A stretch of DNA of 64,000 nt. Source: Lentisphaerota bacterium (GTDB taxonomy: Bacteria; Verrucomicrobiota; Lentisphaeria; Victivallales; Victivallaceae). The DNA lies in NCBI GenBank assembly GCA_017134815.1, contig CP071032.1, forward strand, positions 496,001-560,000, given 5' to 3'. Below are positions 61,806-64,000 of this stretch, piece after piece; the stretch's first letter is position 1, and each line of letters begins with the position of its first letter. A program made the translations under genes and the position numbers. The notes beneath the pieces are model-generated. The model was not told the DNA's origin, searched no databases, and saw only the letters and a list, made by a program, of their open reading frames with translations.

Positions 61806-62620
61806 TCAGAACCAAATACTTTGTCAGTTATGTCTCTGATGCTTTTGCCTATTGTCCTGGCAGTGTTGTCACCATTGTCGTCGATGTTTTTCAACAGTCC
61901 CTCTTTGATAGATGAAAGGTCGAGTCCAGATATTTTGGCCTGACTGAGATCCTTGGCAATCTGATCAAGTAACTTAGTAAATACTTCATTGAAAACAACT
62001 ACCGGATCATTATTCTTTTTACCGATATCCTGCATTTCAAATTTATTCAAAGTAACGGAAGCGCTCTGATTCAGCATCTTTGATGAAACCTGAACAGTGC
62101 CGTTGTTGACAACAAGCTCTTCAATAATAACTTTTTTCTTTTTGCCTTCAGGAGCCGGAGCAGTTGGCTTTGCAGGCTCTTTGACCGCAGGTTCTGCCTT
62201 TTTACTCCTGGCAGAATACTGAGCGACGTTGTTCTGCAGATCTTTCAGATTACTGCCTCCTTTAATCGTCGGCTCATAATCTACGTTCATATCACTTATG
62301 GTAATTTTCTTAATTACAATAGTATCAGAAAAGATTGATTTAATATCCATATCGACGGCGAAACTTCCCATCTTGAAGGCATCTGGTTTCAGATAACCAT
62401 CCGGATTTGCTATTTTCAAACCGCTGATTTTCAAGTTTCCGTTAAGCACCGAAATGTACACATTGCTGACACTTACTTTGGTGCCAAGTGCTTCCGAACC
62501 GAACTTGCGTATGCCGCCGGCCACTATTGTATCAAGATAAGCAAACACCACCACTAAAGCAATGATTACCACAATTAACAGTCCCAGGAAGAAAAATAGA
62601 ATTCTTTTACCTAATTTCAT
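61802..62620 (-). CDS. AsmA-like membrane-anchored protein
   Basis: A 272-residue protein with an N-terminal transmembrane helix (ILFFFLGLLIVVIIALVVVFAYL, about 6-28) followed by a periplasmic repetitive beta domain: SVSNVYISVLNGNLKISGL, AVDMDIKSIFSDTIVIKKI and DMNVDYEP, the pattern of AsmA/DUF748 and chorein-type lipid-transport or assembly proteins. A Pro/Ala/Lys-rich linker (PAVKEPAKPTAPAPEGKKK) divides it. The ATG at 62620 has GAGGTG upstream; the in-frame start 18 codons earlier is rejected because it lacks one. It probably helps envelope assembly. It is followed by the U32 gene with a 4-base overlap. Confidence 0.78.
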   Translation of the reverse strand: MKLGKRILFFFLGLLIVVIIALVVVFAYLDTIVAGGIRKFGSEALGTKVSVSNVYISVLNGNLKISGLKIANPDGYLKPDAFKMGSFAVDMDIKSIFSDTIVIKKITISDMNVDYEPTIKGGSNLKDLQNNVAQYSARSKKAEPAVKEPAKPTAPAPEGKKKKVIIEELVVNNGTVQVSSKMLNQSASVTLNKFEMQDIGKKNNDPVVVFNEVFTKLLDQIAKDLSQAKISGLDLSSIKEGLLKNIDDNGDNTARTIGKSIRDITDKVFGSE

Positions 62621-62653
62621 GTTGCACCTCGTTTTTTTATGGTTCTCCTGCAA

Positions 62654-62695
62654 TAAAATAAGCGCAATGACCACTAAAACAAGCGATCATTGCGC
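62654..62695 (-). terminator. Rho-independent terminator of asd
   Basis: GCGCAATGA (62662-62670) pairs perfectly with TCATTGCGC (62687-62695). On the minus strand the stem is followed by TTATTTTATT, downstream of the asd stop codon. Confidence 0.85.
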
Positions 62696-62721
62696 GAACT
62701 TTAAAAATATTACTGTACCTT

Positions 62722-63726
62722 TTAGAGCAGTTCAGCTATCTGGACAGCGTTCAGAGCGGCACCCTTCAGTACCTGATCTCCGCTGACAAAAATATCCAGG
62801 CCGCATTTATCATTGCGGGAAATATCCTGCCTGATACGTCCTACCAGAATATCATCCTGATTAGTAGCGTCAATCGGCATCGGGTAAACAAGATTTGCCG
62901 GATCGTCAACCACTATTACTCCAGGGGCCGCTGCCAACAGCTCACGGGCCTCTTCAGGTGTAATCTCATTCTCAAATTCCAGGTTTAAAGCCTCAGAGTG
63001 AGCACGCATAATCGGCACGCGAACACATGTACAAGATACCTGCAGCTCATCATCATGCAGCATCTTGCGGCTTTCGTGAAGCATCTTCAGCTCTTCTTTG
63101 GTGTAACCATTATCATAGAATGCATCAATATGCGGTATAAGGTTGAAGCCGATGCGATGTGCAAAAGCCTCTGGTGAAATCTGTTCTTCATTCAGCAGCT
63201 GTCTGGTTTGAAGCTCAAGTTCCGCCATTCCCTTGGCACCGGCTCCACTGGTAGCCTGATAGGTTGCAGCAACCAGACGTTTGAGCTTTTTGGCTTTATG
63301 CAGAGGAGCTACGGCAACCAGCATGATGATAGTCGAACAGTTAGGATTGGCAATCACACCATTATGCAGTTTGACATCTTCCGGATTTACTTCCGGAACC
63401 ACCAGAGGTACATCATCTTCCATCCGGAAAGCACTGGAGTTATCTATCATCACCGCTCCGGCATTTACAACCGCCTGACGGTATTTTTTGGAAATATCTG
63501 AACCGGCACTGAAAAGTGCGATGTCAATATCTTTGAAAGAATCTTCTGTGAGTTCTTCAATTGTGATTTCTGTGCCCTTGAATGTCAGCGTCTTGCCTGC
63601 AGAACGCTTAGATGCGAGTAAACGCAGGTTCTTTACAGGGAAATTGCGGTTTTCTAGAGTCTTGATCATTTCGATCCCGACTGCACCGGTAGCACCGGCA
63701 ATGGCCACATTAAACTCTTTTGACAT
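62722..63726 (-). CDS. asd: Aspartate-semialdehyde dehydrogenase
   Basis: A 334-residue enzyme that reduces aspartyl phosphate to aspartate semialdehyde, the branch point to lysine/diaminopimelate, threonine and methionine. The N-terminal NADP-binding AGATGAVGIEMIKTL (about 10-24), the catalytic Cys in VIANPNCSTIIML (about 127-139), the AATYQATSGAGAKGM motif (about 155-169), an HRIGFNLIPHID segment and the C-terminal His/Arg region VPIMRAHSEALNLEFE are visible. The length is normal for the Gram-positive/archaeal-like shorter type found widely. The ATG follows ACGGAGA. It has its own terminator, and the 138 bases upstream on the minus strand hold no other gene. Confidence 0.96.
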   Translation of the reverse strand: MSKEFNVAIAGATGAVGIEMIKTLENRNFPVKNLRLLASKRSAGKTLTFKGTEITIEELTEDSFKDIDIALFSAGSDISKKYRQAVVNAGAVMIDNSSAFRMEDDVPLVVPEVNPEDVKLHNGVIANPNCSTIIMLVAVAPLHKAKKLKRLVAATYQATSGAGAKGMAELELQTRQLLNEEQISPEAFAHRIGFNLIPHIDAFYDNGYTKEELKMLHESRKMLHDDELQVSCTCVRVPIMRAHSEALNLEFENEITPEEARELLAAAPGVIVVDDPANLVYPMPIDATNQDDILVGRIRQDISRNDKCGLDIFVSGDQVLKGAALNAVQIAELL

Positions 63727-63864
63727 TGTCGTCTCCGTTTGATTTTTTATTAAAACTTGGGCACTAAAAAGCAGAACTATAGCTTTAAGTATTGATATTT
63801 CAAGCGGTAAGCAACCTGTTTTTGTTAAAAAGCTGAAAATATAGATTTTTGAAGGAGAAGGGAA

Positions 63865-64000
63865 TTACCTGTCAGAGTACACAAACACCCGCTTCCCCCC
63901 GGCCGCAGGCAAGTCAAATACTTCTGTCACTCTCCATGAAATATTGTGCCTTGAGGATATTTTTTTTAAATTATCCAGCTCTGCAGCAGCTTGTTCAGGA
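63865..64000 (-). CDS. C-terminal end of an unidentified gene
   Basis: On the minus strand a frame is open from the window edge to a TAA at 63865-63867, giving about 44 residues that include ELDNLKKISSRHNISW and VTEVFDLPAAGGKRVFVYS. The mix of charged and hydrophobic residues looks protein-like, but the fragment is too short to identify. It would be read before asd on the same strand, with a 138-base gap. Confidence 0.5.
   Translation of the reverse strand, partial: PEQAAAELDNLKKISSRHNISWRVTEVFDLPAAGGKRVFVYSDR

Noticed and set aside
1-64000. CRISPR arrays, insertion sequences, rRNA and known riboswitches
   Set aside because: None was seen on reading both strands; this is a visual search and short or degenerate elements could be missed.

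Overview
The window looks like a chromosomal segment of a Gram-negative bacterium of the Planctomycetes-Verrucomicrobia-Chlamydiae (PVC) superphylum; Lentisphaerota is my best guess. The clearest lineage clue is a 50-residue basic protein at 12258-12410, which matches what I remember of a small basic protein family restricted to Chlamydiae/Verrucomicrobia relatives. Other features fit a didermic, fermentative or facultative organism with a complex envelope: O-antigen ligase, Kdo-kinase-like protein, several lipoproteins and an AsmA-like protein. The phylum is an inference, because no rRNA lies in the window.

Layout. 1-3015: end of glpF, glpK with a clean terminator, and an LD-carboxypeptidase. 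3020-9193: O-antigen ligase with a TPR tail, an SGNH esterase, two unknown small membrane proteins, an RpoD-type sigma factor and a nitroreductase. 9238-13322: a lipoprotein form of acetolactate decarboxylase, a zinc-ribbon membrane protein, a 5'-nucleotidase-like phosphatase, the small basic protein and an exported unknown. 13487-20046: aconitase, a hairpin-rich intergenic stretch that may be an RNA, ung, an unknown gene, recD2 and a GSCFA protein. 20098-27162: two tandem HAMP/SpoIIE-type phosphatases overlapping a B12-binding radical SAM protein, then a TlpA-like thioredoxin with TPRs.

27163-32972 is an AT-rich stretch with long non-coding flanks. It holds a methyltransferase and a compact minus-strand cassette (zinc-ribbon regulatory-type protein, processive family 2 glycosyltransferase, HlyD-type adaptor), and it ends at a tRNA-Leu(UAG). 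The cassette looks like a regulated polysaccharide synthesis/export unit and is the most interesting accessory feature. 33196-40191 carries hflX, a 1301-residue exported coiled-coil/TPR protein and an abutting polytopic GT39-like/TPR protein.

40218-47627: dnaA with a 622-base AT-rich upstream region holding near-consensus DnaA boxes (origin candidate), nagA, an RlmI-like methyltransferase, a third SpoIIE-type phosphatase and a stand-alone AICAR transformylase. 47894-56366 is mostly co-directional: tmk-holB, an isopropylmalate/isocitrate dehydrogenase-family enzyme, a Kdo-kinase-like protein overlapping a lipoate ligase and rnc, an iron alcohol dehydrogenase overlapping a PfkB sugar kinase, and sppA. 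56431-64000: a lipoprotein, purT translationally coupled to a PD-(D/E)XK-like protein that seems to lack catalytic residues, a polytopic unknown, a U32 peptidase coupled to an AsmA-like protein, asd, and the tail of an unidentified gene.

Recurring themes are cell-surface polysaccharide handling, phosphatase-based signalling (three SpoIIE-type proteins plus one sigma factor), and tight start/stop overlaps suggesting translational coupling. I saw no CRISPR array, no intact insertion sequence, no rRNA and no recognisable riboswitch.
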